A stretch of 64,000 bases of DNA. Origin: Caprimulgus europaeus (lineage: Eukaryota > Chordata > Aves > Caprimulgiformes > Caprimulgidae). The notes beneath the pieces are model-generated. The model saw only the letters and a list, made by a program, of their open reading frames with translations. It ran no database searches and was not told the DNA's origin. The stretch covers positions 32,205,295 to 32,269,294 of the forward strand of contig OU015524.1 in NCBI GenBank assembly GCA_907165065.1. Reading direction: 5' to 3'. Shown here in pieces: positions 12,976-24,562 of the stretch. Each line of letters starts with the position of its first letter. Position 1 is the first letter of the stretch. A program made the translations under genes and the position numbers.

Positions 12976-15900
12976 CCTGTATGCTGCAGCTATAGCTTAT
13001 TTATCTGACAGCTACCATGTACTTGGTGCTGTGGTATGCAAAGGTTATTGGAATTTATATGCAAAGCTCAATGAATATAGAATTAAAAAATGCCTCAGAG
13101 ACATTCCTGAAATGAGATGCCAGATCTCAGAAGTTGTATCTTTATGAGGAGAATTTGAATACAAAACACCAAGGTTTATGACTCTTGCACATATTAATTC
13201 ATACCAATCCATGTTATAAGAGGACTAAAGGTGCTATTTTTCATCTTGGGCTGAGACAGGAACTCTGCCAGATTTACTGAGTTGCTGTGAGAAATCTACT
13301 TTATCTGGCTGACAGATAACTTTAAAACGTAAATCAGTATGGTGAGCTTATCACAAGGCTACCATTAGCAGCCCATAAAATGCTTGGTGTTGCAGGTCAC
13401 AAGAGATTTTGGAATCAAGGTGAGCAAACCGTCAGCAAAAACAGACCCTAAACTTGACCCTTTGTTTTCTGTCTTATATGAAAGTTACCAGAACGGAACT
13501 TAAAACAATTTTTATTATACATCCATCCCCTTGGCAACTAGCAATTACCGTGACTTTGTGGGAGAGATTTTAGAAGATACTATTGTAATTGTGCAGACTC
13601 AAGAAATCTTACCTCATCTGTGGCCCAGGTGCTTCGTCTGTCCGGAGAGAAAAAGGAAAAACAGTTGCCCTATGTAAACCCCAGATTCTCTCCTTAAGAA
13701 GCCCTGTCCACATCTATTTTCTCCAGGGTCTTATAGGTAGCCCTTTGGATTTGTACCGTATTTGCTGTGTCGTGAATTGGTCACATCAGGATTACATTGT
13801 AGAGGCACCCAAGGCTCAAAAGCTTGAAATGTGGCAAAAGATCACAAAGGCTACACATTTCCTCTGCAGACAAACAATATTTAGTAAGACAAACAATATT
13901 AGTACTTTTAAATGCATTCAATAACTAGAATGACAGCAGCCGTCATATTTCCATCCTAGTACTGTTTTTACTGATTTGTCCTCCTGCTGGTAAAAGCATA
14001 TATTGCACTCTCTGTGTCTTCTTCACACATGCAGGCAGATGATGTGCTTTCACGCCATCCACAGATGGTTTCCTCATCAGGGTTTACTCTCCCATTTAGA
14101 TCTCCTGCTTCGCATCCTCCTCTCGGTGTTGCAGTTCATATTTTCTGTAATTAAATTCTGTTCCTCCCCCATTTTTTTTTTTTTACAAATGCTTTTCACT
14201 ATGATGCTTAGAGTCAACCATCTCCCCAAAGCACTGTGATGTTTAACAGCATCCGGAAAAAAATGTGGTTAGAGAATTGGGACACTTTAAGGAGACACTG
14301 CTCTCGTAAGTGTGCATTCACATTTTTGAATAGATATTCAGAGGTTGGGAATGTAGATGAGGGAGAAGCTATGAAAGAGCTTATTACTAATTAACTGTAT
14401 CTATTTCTCCCCTTTTTAAACTGCTTTTTGTTTATCATTTCAGCTGGTAGGGTAATACACTAAATTAAAGCTGCAGAACACAATTATAATTAAGATTCAA
14501 AAAGCCAATTGCCTGTTAGTAAACTACCAATTGATAGTAATGTAAAAGATATTTATAGCTCTTTGCTAAGTATGCCACAGATTTGCATCAATAACATACT
14601 TGCTAATCTCCAAACATTTTATCCAGTAGCCTTTTATTTACTATTGAAGGTAAGATTACTCTTCTCAAGCCATCCTTTCTAAAAGTATCTTGCTTTCATC
14701 TTGTTTGCAGAGTTCATCAAACACAGATGCTTCAATCCTTTCCTCTCCTATGAAATAGTAATAACAGTATATAATTGCTAACATTATACCATGCAGAAAA
14801 CCTTGCTATAAAGAACATACTATACATAATTCAGCACTCACAACATCTTGCATTTCTACAGCTCCTTCCTTCTGAGTCACCTCATGTATTCTGAAGGGGC
14901 AAAACCAAACCACCTTACACAAGAGAGGAAATGACCACCTTTGGGCAGAGCCCCAAACATGGAGCCCTTGTTTTCATTCCTTTCACAGGGAGGTGGAGCA
15001 AGACTGGTTTAGATATAAAAAGAAATTTATTGAATTGATAGATTTTGGTTTGTGTTTGGTGTGTTACTGGGGGATCGATAACTAATCTTTATAGTTTCTT
15101 TTAATTATTATAAAACATCTGCATAACAGTCATTTCAGCTGTGTGATGAAGTGTAAATAATTGCCATGTGATTTTTTTGTGAAACAGGTTTCTTGTGTCA
15201 TACGTTAGCTAAAGTTTGAGTGGCCTCATAGTACTAATTATTGGAGTCATTATGAGACACTGTGTATTATACCATCGTGTGTACAGCAGAAGTCAACCAG
15301 CTCAGGCATAGGTGACTGTTTGCCCTCCACTGCATAGGTACTGGTGGGGCAATTGGTGAAACACGAGGGTGTCTCATCTCTTATTGTTCCATGACTGCTC
15401 TTGAAACATGAGTACCAAAACCTGCTAAGTGTATGAGCACTTGTGTGATTGAGAAGGAGCATGATGTACCAAAGACTGAGGACAGTGATGCAATGTTACA
15501 TGGTGGGATAATGTAGGTAAACTGAGGCAAAATGTTCATTTTGGAAATTACAGCCTGAATTGTGTCTGTAGCTACTGCCATAGTCAAGGGGCTTGGAGAC
15601 TGGGCCACACCATCTTGGCAAAAATGCTAGGGAGATTCCTCCCAAAATGATAGCTTTTTGTCAACCTACCCCTTTCCTGAAAGGGAGAATGAGGGTTAGA
15701 AACAAATGATCTGCTCATTCCTTGGCCCTCCTTGATAGCAGGGTCTGGGCAAGGGAGAAACAGAAAGAAAACAATCATACCTATATCCTGCACATGTGGG
15801 AAGAAAGTCAGTGGACCTACGTAAGAAGATATTCCAAACCTGAAGCAGGGCTGAAACTTCTCAAGCCACAATTGGTCCTCCAAGTCAGCCTGTAAATATA

Positions 15901-16818
15901 TTTTGTTTATTCTTCAAAGGCGCACATCTTACCTCTCAAGCTGGAAAAGCATATGGGAGCTGAAAACAAAAAGGGAGATAACGGTATAAAGAGAAATAGG
16001 CAGGATGCAAGGGAGGACTGTGGGTGCATGTGAGAACCCCACTGTCACTACAACAGAAAGGATTGCAGCATGTGAGCATGGGGGCATCAGAAAGCTTGCC
16101 AGGAGCCTAAAGTAGCATAGGTTTCCCCTGTATCTCTTAGGAGCTAGATTGTGTCATCCTTCCCATAGGTTGGTTGGGCACAGGGTGAATCCAGGTGACG
16201 ACTGTGCAAGAAATTTCTGCTTCCTGTACTGCGTATCGTGAATTTTATTATGGGTGCGCAAGTGAATTGACTCACCCCAGGACTGGCCAGATAATTACAT
16301 GGTCATTACTAACCACATTACTGAAGGGTAAATATGCAGTTATTTTTATCCATAAAATCAGCTCTTTCAGCCCTAAGATTAATTCCACATTATTATGCAG
16401 CAATATGTAATTATTATAAGACAGCTTCTACCCTCAAAGAAGCAGGCACTATTCCAAATGAAATTTTTCAGGGTTTTAAGTAAACCATGCAATCTGATGG
16501 CAGGATTTGTCCTTTACCAGCTACTCCATAAGAATTTTAAAACTGTGACTAGAAAATAGGTAGTCACAGGGCTCTCTTACCAGATATAAACACTATCAAT
16601 TCCTATTTCATTCAGATTTGGAATGAAAACCACTTCTTTTTTAGAAAATAATGCATTATGTGGGGAAACGTTGCTATAACATTTAACATTCCCATCCCTG
16701 GACACTGATCTCTTTAGGTGTGACTCCTGAGAAGAGGCACTTCAAAGTCTCTCTGGAGGTAGATATTAGGTAAAATATAAGAGGAAAAGTAGCTATATCA
16801 TAACTGCTGATGTTCTTT

Positions 16819-16841
16819 GTAACTCTTTTCATTTCTTGCAG
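16819..16841 (+). other. LRFN2: 3' splice site of LRFN2 coding exon A
   Basis: A pyrimidine-rich tract (TAACTCTTTTCATTTCTTGCAG) ends in AG at 16840-16841, 20 nt before the ATG. In mammals LRFN2 translation also starts just inside the second exon, which supports this reading. The 5' UTR exon that should join here was not found in the window. Confidence 0.8.
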
Positions 16842-16851
16842 GTACTGTTGC

Positions 16852-16953
16852 ATGATTTACCATGGAAAAATTGCTCTGCACCATCCTGGTGTTTGGAATG
16901 GCTGTCATGGTCAACGCGTGTCCCAAATATTGTGTCTGTCAGAACCTGTCTGA
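16852..16953 (+). other. Upstream ORF overlapping the LRFN2 start codon
   Basis: An ATG at 16852, ten bases before the LRFN2 ATG, opens a 33-codon frame that overlaps the LRFN2 CDS out of frame and stops at TGA 16951-16953. Its start context is weak (T at -3, A at +4). The main ATG context is strong (A at -3, G at +4). Leaky scanning would allow both to be used. It may lower LRFN2 translation. It is short and overlaps conserved codons, so a functional peptide is not implied. Confidence 0.5.
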
Positions 16954-18234
16954 GTCACTGGGGACTTTGTGTCCCTCCAAGGGTCTCCTGTTTGTACCTC
17001 TAGACATAGATCGAAGGACTGTTGAACTCCGACTTGGGGGAAACTTTATTATTAATATCAGCCGTCAGGATTTTGCTAATATGTCTGGACTTGTTGACCT
17101 TACTTTGTCCAGAAACACCATCAGTTACATACAGCCCTACTCTTTTACTGACTTAGAGAGCCTTCGATCTTTACATCTGGACAGCAACAGGCTCCCTAAC
17201 ATTGGAGAGGATATTTTGAGAGGCTTAATTAACCTTCAGCATTTGATTTTAAACAACAACCAGCTAAGCAGCATCTCTGATGAAGCCTTTGAGGATTTTT
17301 TGCTGACACTAGAAGACTTAGATCTTTCCTACAATAACCTCCGAAGCATTCCCTGGGATTCTATAAGGAAGATGATAAACTTGCACCAGCTCAGTTTGGA
17401 TCATAACCTGATAGATTATATTACAGAGGGGACATTTTCAGATCTTCAGAAATTGGCCAGATTGGATCTAACATCCAACAGACTTCAGAAGCTCCCCCCC
17501 GACCCTATATTTGCCAGATCTCAAGTGATTCCATTAGCCGTTACCCCATTTTCTCCACCTTTGTCTCTCAGCTTTGGGGGCAACCCACTGCATTGCAACT
17601 GTGAGCTACTGTGGTTAAGGCGACTTGACAGAGATGATGATATGGAAACTTGTGCTTCTCCTCCAAGTCTAAAGGGAAGATACTTCTGGTATGTACGGGA
17701 GGAAGAATTTGTTTGTGAGCCTCCTCTTATTACACAACATACTCACAAGCTACTGGTTTTAGAAGGGCAAACTGCCACACTGAAATGCAAAGCCATTGGA
17801 GATCCCACCCCCATCATCCATTGGGTGGCCCCCGATGACCGTCTCATTGGGAACTCTTCGAGGACAGCTGTCTATGACAATGGCACCTTAGATATCCTCA
17901 TCACCACTTCCAAGGATTATGGGACTTTCACATGCATAGCAGCCAATGCTGCTGGAGAGTCCACTGCAATTATTGAGCTCTCAATTGTTCAGCTCCCCCA
18001 TCTCAGCAACGGCACAGGTCGAGCAACCCCACCAAAATCCAGGCTTTCAGACATCACGAGCTCCAGCAAGTCTAATCGCGGAGAAACAAAAGGCCCACCA
18101 GAAAGGGCTGTCCTGGTGTCAGATGTGACCACTAAGTCAGCTTTGGTCAAGTGGACGGTGAGCAAGTCAGCCCCTCGGGTGAAAATGTATCAACTGCAAT
18201 ATAATTGTTCAGATGACGAAGTCCTGATCTACAG
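16862..18234 (+). CDS. LRFN2: LRFN2 (SALM1), coding exon A: ectodomain
   Basis: Encodes residues 1-457 plus two bases of codon 458 of a postsynaptic single-pass adhesion protein that, in mammals, promotes neurite outgrowth and associates with PSD-95 and NMDA receptors. A signal peptide (about 1-19, cleavage after A19) is followed by an LRRNT cap with C20, C24, C26 and C37. Leucine-rich repeats run through about 50-215, then an LRRCT cap (241-289; C245, C247, C264, C285). A C2-type Ig domain follows (about 290-376; C309 and C358), and the FnIII domain starts near 413. N-glycosylation sequons are at N28, N65, N73, N331, N340, N383 and N448. The paralogue call is firm: blocks such as [28 protein letters not shown] and [18 protein letters not shown] are those of LRFN2 and differ from LRFN5. 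The start has a strong Kozak context. The exon ends in phase 2; reading on into the intron meets TAA at once. Confidence 0.97.
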
Positions 18235-18240
18235 GTAAAT
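18235..18240 (+). other. LRFN2: 5' splice site of LRFN2 coding exon A
   Basis: CAG|GTAAAT matches the donor consensus. Joining AG (18233-18234) to G55613 makes an arginine codon and restores the conserved junction IYR-MIPA. Without splicing, the intron supplies an in-frame TAA at 18236-18238. Confidence 0.93.
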
Positions 18241-21200
18241 GCATTTGCTGTTTTGTCCGCTGATGATGGCAGGAGGAGGAATGCAGGATACGAATTTTTT
18301 TTCTCTTAGATCACTGATTTGACTTTGAACTGAGGTAGCACTGCCACTGCTGCAGGTAGCATTAATGATGACTGATAAATTTGCATTGTGTCTATCAGTT
18401 TACCTGTTGATCTGTTCAACGTTTTTCTGCCATGTGTTACAAATGTCTATTGTAATAATTCTCTAACAGTGGTTTTCAGCAATATTTTCAATTTAGGATA
18501 AAATAGTACTGCAGTTATTAGGTTCCTTACTAGGCTTAACAAAGAAAGAAAAACCTGACAGGCTAGAAGTCAGAAGTTTCCCTTTCCACCTCCTGTAGGT
18601 GGAATTGAAACATACTACTGAGAGAGGAAGCAACGTGGGAGGAAGTTTGTGCTGTCTACCCATAACGCAGGCTCTAATTATTCTGCGATTCAAGGTTCGG
18701 GGTGGTTAGCAAGAGATTTTTCACCTATACGGAAAAGCTCGTTTTTTAATTCACTAACACCTGTTTTACATGACTGTACTAGCTGACAGCTTTGGAGTAT
18801 TTAATGTTTTATACCATATTAAATGCAAGAAGAGATAGAGATAATTTCAAAAGCAAGCCCTGAATGCTCATTATGCTCCTCCAGTTCTACAACTACTCTG
18901 ACTTTTAATGATGTAAAGCGAGAATCACTCTTTCAGTGAACCTAACTGAGAAAAAGAAAAAAAACAATAATTGTTAGGGATTAAAAATGGGTAGAAAACT
19001 GCTTCACAGCACAGGAAAACAGTGTTACTGCTTTTTGCTTCTGTCTTGGAAGAATGATTGATATAGCATGTTCATGCTAATGAAAAATCTCTAGAAACCA
19101 CCCTTTCCTGCCTTTTTATTGCAGAGGCAGCAGTATCAGATGCATTCAGCTGAAGTCTGTCTTTGGATATGTGTGAACTACCAGCAGAAGTCAGAATCTC
19201 AGGGCAAAGTAGAACCAAACATATAAACTCCTATAGCTTTGCAAGTATCCTGAAGACAGTGGAGAAAAACTGGTAAAGAAATAATGGGATTTGGGTTTTG
19301 ACTCTAGTCTAAGAACAAATTCTGGCCAAAACATAGTCAAAGCCATTGATTTCCTGAGTAGGCTTAGGGTTATTATCTGCTGGTCTGCAAACTGTTCTCC
19401 TGCAGTGAAAGCTAAAGCACGAGTCAAGTCAAGGTACTCAGCCTTCAGATCCCAGAAGAGACCTTGTTATTTTCTTCTTTACCATAGTGGAATTTTCTTT
19501 AACCCGAAAAAGTAAAAAAGAGATATAGTAAATGCTCATGTGATGTTTTTCACTCACTCTTCTCCTACAATGAAATCTAATTCTGAAGTTTTTTTAAGAA
19601 CTGAATGTTTAGTTGACATGGACAAAATTTTGTGTCGGAAATACTTTTATCTCAGTCACTTGTAGAACAGAAATAATAAAGTTATTTATTTAGATACTCC
19701 AAATTAGTCAGTCTGGCAAAAGTAGCAATATTGATCAGGAAGTTCAAAATACTTTTTTTTAAAGGATATTTGTTCAAATACTGAAAAAAAAAAAAAAGAG
19801 GAAATTAAATTCTGTTCACTTCCATTCCTCAATTATAAAAATATGTTTAAATAATCAAATTAATTAACAGGTGCAAATTATTTGCCTTGCTCTGTCTAAT
19901 GTACTGTGAAACTAGTGTGTTAGTTTTGGGACTTGCAACTGTGTAGAGCTAAGTAGAAAGAAATGATAAGATAAAACTAAGTAACGATAGAGTAATAGGA
20001 ATAGAATGAAAGAAAATCTGCTAGCGTTAGTTTTTCCCGAGGCAAAGGTTTTTGAAAAAGCTCAGCAGTATTTAAGATCTTGAGCCCAGGGGAAGTCTGA
20101 AAGAATACTCTGAAAGATGTGTATAGTCATATGATGCCATATAGTGAATTTGGCCCAGTGAACAGGAATATCCCTGAAACCAAAAAGAGTTGTTAGTGGA
20201 GGTTGTCAAGTGTTGGAAGTGATTGGATGTGTTGATTTGCTGAGGATGAGGGTGGCCAGGGTAAATAAAACAAACAATGCAGAAGTAAAGACATGCAATC
20301 TAGTAGCAGGAGGAGTGAGAATCAGGTGGCATGGGCAGCAATGAGAGAAAGATGTTGTCTTGTCAGCCTGGTCTGGAGGAAGAAGTTTCTGTCAACCCTG
20401 AATTCTTATCCTGTCACCGGTGTCTCCTTTCAGTGATGTTTTGGCCCTTTGTTGCTTTACTTGGTTGTAGCTCAGTTTCCCAGAAGCACAGTGAGGACAG
20501 TTCTATTTCCGTAAATCTCCCATCAGGCCTTTTTGAGTATTCATGGATGATGTATAGCTCTTTTCATTCACAGCTCTCAAAAGCACTTCACCAAAGAAAA
20601 CAAATTTTATTTCTCTACTTTTTGCAATGGGAAAAAATGAAGCATAGAATGATGAAGTGAATTGTCCAGCATCTGAGAGTTTATCAGTGACACTCATAAT
20701 ATCAAAACCTGCTCTTATGATGTTCAGCCAGGGAACCGCTCAGTCCCTTAGAGTTAATTAACTAAAGCTGTTTTGCTTTAATTGGTCAGATGCATGTCAC
20801 TGCAATAAGCGTGCAGAAAAACCTAAGGGAAAAGGATTTCTACAGCACTCTGCTCTGTAAAATACTGTGTATGTGCTAAATGGGATGTGATATTGCTTAG
20901 CTGCTAAAGCGATGGGCAGTTACACTATGTCAGTATGCCAGGACTGAGGCACACTGGCTGTGCTCAGTTTGAAGGAATCTTGCCTCACTTATAAGAAATA
21001 TATGCACTAAAGACAAAAGTTTCCTGCATTCTCTCCTAAGAAATTTTTCTGAACGTTGTGTTCATAGTGAAAGAGTTACAGCACAAGTTCTTCCCTCCCC
21101 ACTGATATTAACATCTCTCCTGATCATTACCCAGAACACCAGTCCTATTCCTTGTTCCATCTCAGCTGTGGTATTCCATGTGCAGGAGTTGCAGACAGTG

Positions 21201-22424
21201 CAAAGGAGAACATGATGGGGTGCAATGGCCCCACGAAAATTAAAAGTTGTGGGAGATAGTGGCAAGTGTTGTCTATTGGACCTCCTGATTTCACTGAGCT
21301 GAAATGGTATCAGAATCTGAAGTTTGGCTCTGCATACACCAGTATCATCATAAAGAGGATTAGAAGGAGGAGCACTGTTTGTCTGCCTTCCCCATCTAAC
21401 CTTCCCTTGTATTGTCTGTCTGAGGGCCATTGCTGAAGCTAGCAGCAGGTTTTTATCTCTTTCAGTGGATTCAGGATACATGTTTCTGATACTGATCTAA
21501 TGAACACAGCCCTGTATCAGCACTCTGTTCCACACAGCTTCCCAGAGTGAGAAGGAGAAGCTGAAGGGAAGGGAGTGATAGCTTGTGCAAAGGTCTCAAA
21601 GAGGCAACTTGGTCAATGTCAACATGCAAAGACAATGACTGCCCCTAACACTGGCGCCAAATCGATAAGCTGAGGCTGCTCAGAGGTGACACGCTATATT
21701 ATCTTTTTCACATCATTGGCAGAAACAAACTTTCTCTCTTTTACGAAGCCTGCAATTGACTCTTAGTGCTATCTCAGAGCTTCTTTTCTATGCCTTGACC
21801 TCTGCTCATAAGAAAAAAGATGCTGCAACAGGGACGGGTGCTGGAGTTGTGTCATACACAGGCAGACATCATTTCTTTACTGATCTATGCGTGCTCCCAA
21901 TGAGTTCTTTCTGCCTCTCTGACTTGTCCTTGCACTGTTTTTAGTAAACTCACTGTAAAGATAATTATATTGTTTCACCTGTAATAGAACTAGGATTCTT
22001 CTCTTTCTAGACAGAGTGAAAAGAAAGCTTGTTTTGATTTTTAGCTTGGGTTTGTGGGGTTTTTTTTCACTTTCATTTCTTGAGTTTTTTCCTTGTTTTG
22101 TATTTTTTCCCTTTTCTGATTTATATTGTGTACCCATTCTAACTTTTCTTTCCTTTTCACTCTCCTTAACACTCCTATTTGTCTTTGTACTGTTCAAACC
22201 CATTTTACCCTGGATGTAGAAAATGGAAATTGTTGGAAATATTATGAAGCCACATCATGGCCAGCAGGTGCAACAGAGAGAAGATGATAGATTGCTTTCT
22301 CTGTCTTCTGTTCATATACACATTATGAGAGCAGGCCCTTTTAAAGTGGAAATTAAAATTTATCTGAGAACTGCAAGTATTTTTTTTTAAACTAATGTCA
22401 CATAATAGGTCCCTTGGATGGATA

Positions 22425-23617
22425 TACATGGGCACTGATGGAATGTACCCCTGAGTGCTGAGGGATTTGGTTTGATGTCAGTACAAGACCACTAACCTTG
22501 AACAATAATGGCAACTGGGAAAGATACCTGAGGACTGGAGGAGAGCAAATATCACTCCTATCTTCATACAAGCAAGAAGGAGGACTCAGGGAACTACAGG
22601 GCAGTCAGCCTCACTTCAGTCCTTTGGAAAGTGATGGAGCAGCTAATCCTGGGAACCATTTCCAGGAATGTGATGGACAAGAGGTGGTTGGGAGTCATCA
22701 GCATGGATTCACAAGTCATGCTTGACAAACCTGATAACCTTTTACAATTAAATATTTAGGTTGGTAGACAAGGTGAGAGTAGTCGATGTCTACCTTGACT
22801 TTACTAAGGCTTTTGACACTCTCATAAGATGTTTGTAGAGAAGCTGGTGAAGTATGAGTTGGATAAGTAGTGAGATAAATTTAAAACTAGCCAAACAGCT
22901 GAGCCAGGAGGGTTATAATCAGTGGTATGATGTCTAGTTGGACATCAGTAACTAGAAGTATATCTCAAGAGTCAACACTGGTCCACAACCTTTTTAACAA
23001 CTGATCCTATTTAATATTTTCATTAATGACCTGTATGATGGCACAGAGTGTACCCTCAGCAATTTTGCTGATGACACAAAACTGTGAGGAGTGGCTGATA
23101 TACCAGTGTCATGCTGTCATCCAGAGGAAGCTCGACAAGCTTGAGAAACGGGCTGAGAGGAAACCCATGATATTCAACAAAAGGAAATCCCAAGTCTTGC
23201 CCCTGAGAAGGAAGAACCCAATGCACCAGATACATTAGGGCCACCTGGCTAGCAAGCAGCTTTGCAGATAAAGACCTGGTGGTCTTGGTGGGCACAAGAT
23301 TGAACATGAACCAGCAATATGTCCTTGCCATAAAGAACACTGATTGTATCCTGGGCTACATTAAGAGGAGTGTAACCAGCAGGTTGGGGGATCCTTTCCC
23401 TCTACTCAGTACTGGTGAGATCATATCTGAAGGACTGCTTCCAGTTCTAGTTCCTCAGTACAACAGAGTCATGGGCATACTATAGAGAGTCCAGCAATGA
23501 GTCATTAAGATGATTAAGGAACTGGAGCACCTCACATATGAGGAAAGGCTGAGAGACTTGTGGCTGTTCAGCCTGGAGAAGAAAAAGCTCAGAGTGGAGC
23601 TCATCAATGTGTACAAA
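22425..23617 (+). mobile_element. CR1 retrotransposon, 5' part of a copy split by an LTR
   Basis: Encodes a decayed CR1 ORF2 reverse transcriptase. A 'DGMYP' start block, a 'RPVSLTS'-like region, LFNIFINDL and the palm motif FADD (codons 23064-23075) followed by TKL are visible, then blocks equivalent to RNLMKFNKGKC and GLFSLEK, with many stops and frame shifts. The copy is longer than most avian CR1s, which often keep only the last few hundred bases. It breaks off at ACAAA (23613-23617) and resumes at 24244. The 5' limit near 22425 is approximate. Same orientation as LRFN2. Confidence 0.9.
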
Positions 23618-24243
23618 TGTGGTAGTTGCACTTGGCTAGCCCTTGGCTAGCAGCCAACACAGCCGTTCACCCACTTCCCCCCCACACCCAGGGGATAGGG
23701 GAGAGGATTGGGGGGCAAGGATAAGGAGACTAGTAGGCTGAGATAAGGACAGTTTAATAATAGAAAGAAAACTTAAAATAATACTAATATTAAAATAGTA
23801 GTGATAATGATAACAGTAACAAAATATGCAAGTGAATGACACCCAATGTTACAGCTCACCACCCTCCTGACCGAGCCTGGCCTGTTCCCAGATAATGATC
23901 CCAGAGGAGCAACAATCCCAGAAGAACAGGAGCCCGAGTGAAAGCCAAAAAGAGAGCAAGAAAGGAAGAGACCCTCACTAATATACTGGGCATGACATGA
24001 TATGATATGATATGATATGATATGATATGATATGATATGATATGATATGATATGATATGATATGATATGGAATATCCCATTGACATATCTAACTGTCAAT
24101 TAAGTATATTAATTTAAATATTCTTCTCCCCCCTTAAGTCTTTTGCTTGTTGACTAAGAGAACACAAAGTCCTTCACTTCCAGTGACAAAAATGTAAACA
24201 CTGGTATGTTATCAGTCTCTCTCTCACAGCAAGTCCCAGGACA
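23618..24243 (-). mobile_element. Solo LTR of an endogenous retrovirus, 626 bp, inserted in CR1
   Basis: The element starts TGTGGTAG and ends CCAGGACA, so it has TG...CA termini. It is flanked by the 5-bp target duplication ACAAA (23613-23617 and 24244-24248). Removing one copy plus the LTR restores a continuous CR1 reading. On the minus strand the order fits U3-R-U5: it opens with TGTCCTGGGA, then has a TATA-like AGTATATTAG near 23980, and near the other end an ATTAAA signal (complement of 23754-23759) and a U5 end in CCACA. No internal retroviral genes remain, so it arose by recombination between two LTRs. A 5-bp duplication suits class III (ERVL-like) elements, but the family is an inference from memory. 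Confidence 0.9.
24001..24065. repeat. TATGA pentanucleotide microsatellite, 13 perfect copies
   Basis: Thirteen uninterrupted TATGA units, preceded by two CATGA units (23991-24000) and followed by TATGG. The tract lies inside the solo LTR, just upstream of its TATA-like box when read on the minus strand. It probably grew from a short CATGA-like motif in the LTR. Being pure and long, it is likely polymorphic. Confidence 0.97.
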
Positions 24244-24562
24244 ACAAATATCCGAAGAGAGGGTGTAAGAAGACAGAGTGTTTTTTTCGGTGGTGCCCAG
24301 TGCCAGGCCAATACATACCATCTAAAGGTGCACAGGAGGTTCCATCTGACCATCAGAAAATACTTTTTGACTGTGATAGTGACTAAGCACTGGCACAGGG
24401 GGCCCAGAGAAATGGTAGAGTTTCCATTCTTGGAGATATTCAAAAGCCACCTGGACATGGTCCTGGACAACTGGGTCTAGGTGGCCCTGCTTCAGCCGGG
24501 GGAATGGACAAGACCTCCAGACGTTCCTTCTAACCTCAACCAGTCTGTGTTTCTGTAATCCT
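24244..24562 (+). mobile_element. CR1 retrotransposon, 3' part of the split copy
   Basis: Starts with the second ACAAA copy and continues the CR1 frame exactly where 23617 stopped (TATCCGAAGAGAGGGTGT corresponds to the 'KYLKGGCKE' coding region). It runs through the block for the basic C-terminal domain, a 'SPSLE'-type segment and the 3' end TCTGTGTTTCTGTAATC, a degenerate version of the CR1 8-mer tail. Together with 22425-23617 it forms one insertion of about 1.5 kb that predates the LTR. Confidence 0.9.

Larger units (their letters stand above)
3103..16841. other. Long non-coding stretch upstream of the first LRFN2 coding exon
   Basis: About 13.7 kb of mostly unique, AT-rich DNA with no recognisable gene. 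Open frames up to about 126 codons occur but match no family, are not flanked by coherent splice signals, or are built on simple repeats (for example the lysine run from the A tract at 8122). It ends in a functional-looking splice acceptor, so its 3' end at least must be intronic. It is most likely LRFN2 intron 1, since in mammals the LRFN2 start codon lies in the second exon. It holds a 32-bp tandem duplication, homopolymer runs and a strong orphan acceptor-like motif at 12975. I recognise no promoter or CpG island. Confidence 0.65.

Noticed and set aside
17946-18128. Second plus-strand frame inside LRFN2 exon A
   Set aside because: Out-of-frame shadow of the LRFN2 coding sequence.
21062-21481. 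139-codon minus-strand frame in the LRFN2 intron
   Set aside because: No domain, no signal of coding composition and no splice or promoter context; expected by chance in 64 kb.
24001-24065. CRISPR-like regular repeat
   Set aside because: The 5-bp units are contiguous with no spacers, and the DNA is vertebrate; it is a microsatellite.
23773-24099. Minus-strand frames with a repeated ISYHI pattern
   Set aside because: Translation of the TATGA microsatellite inside the solo LTR.
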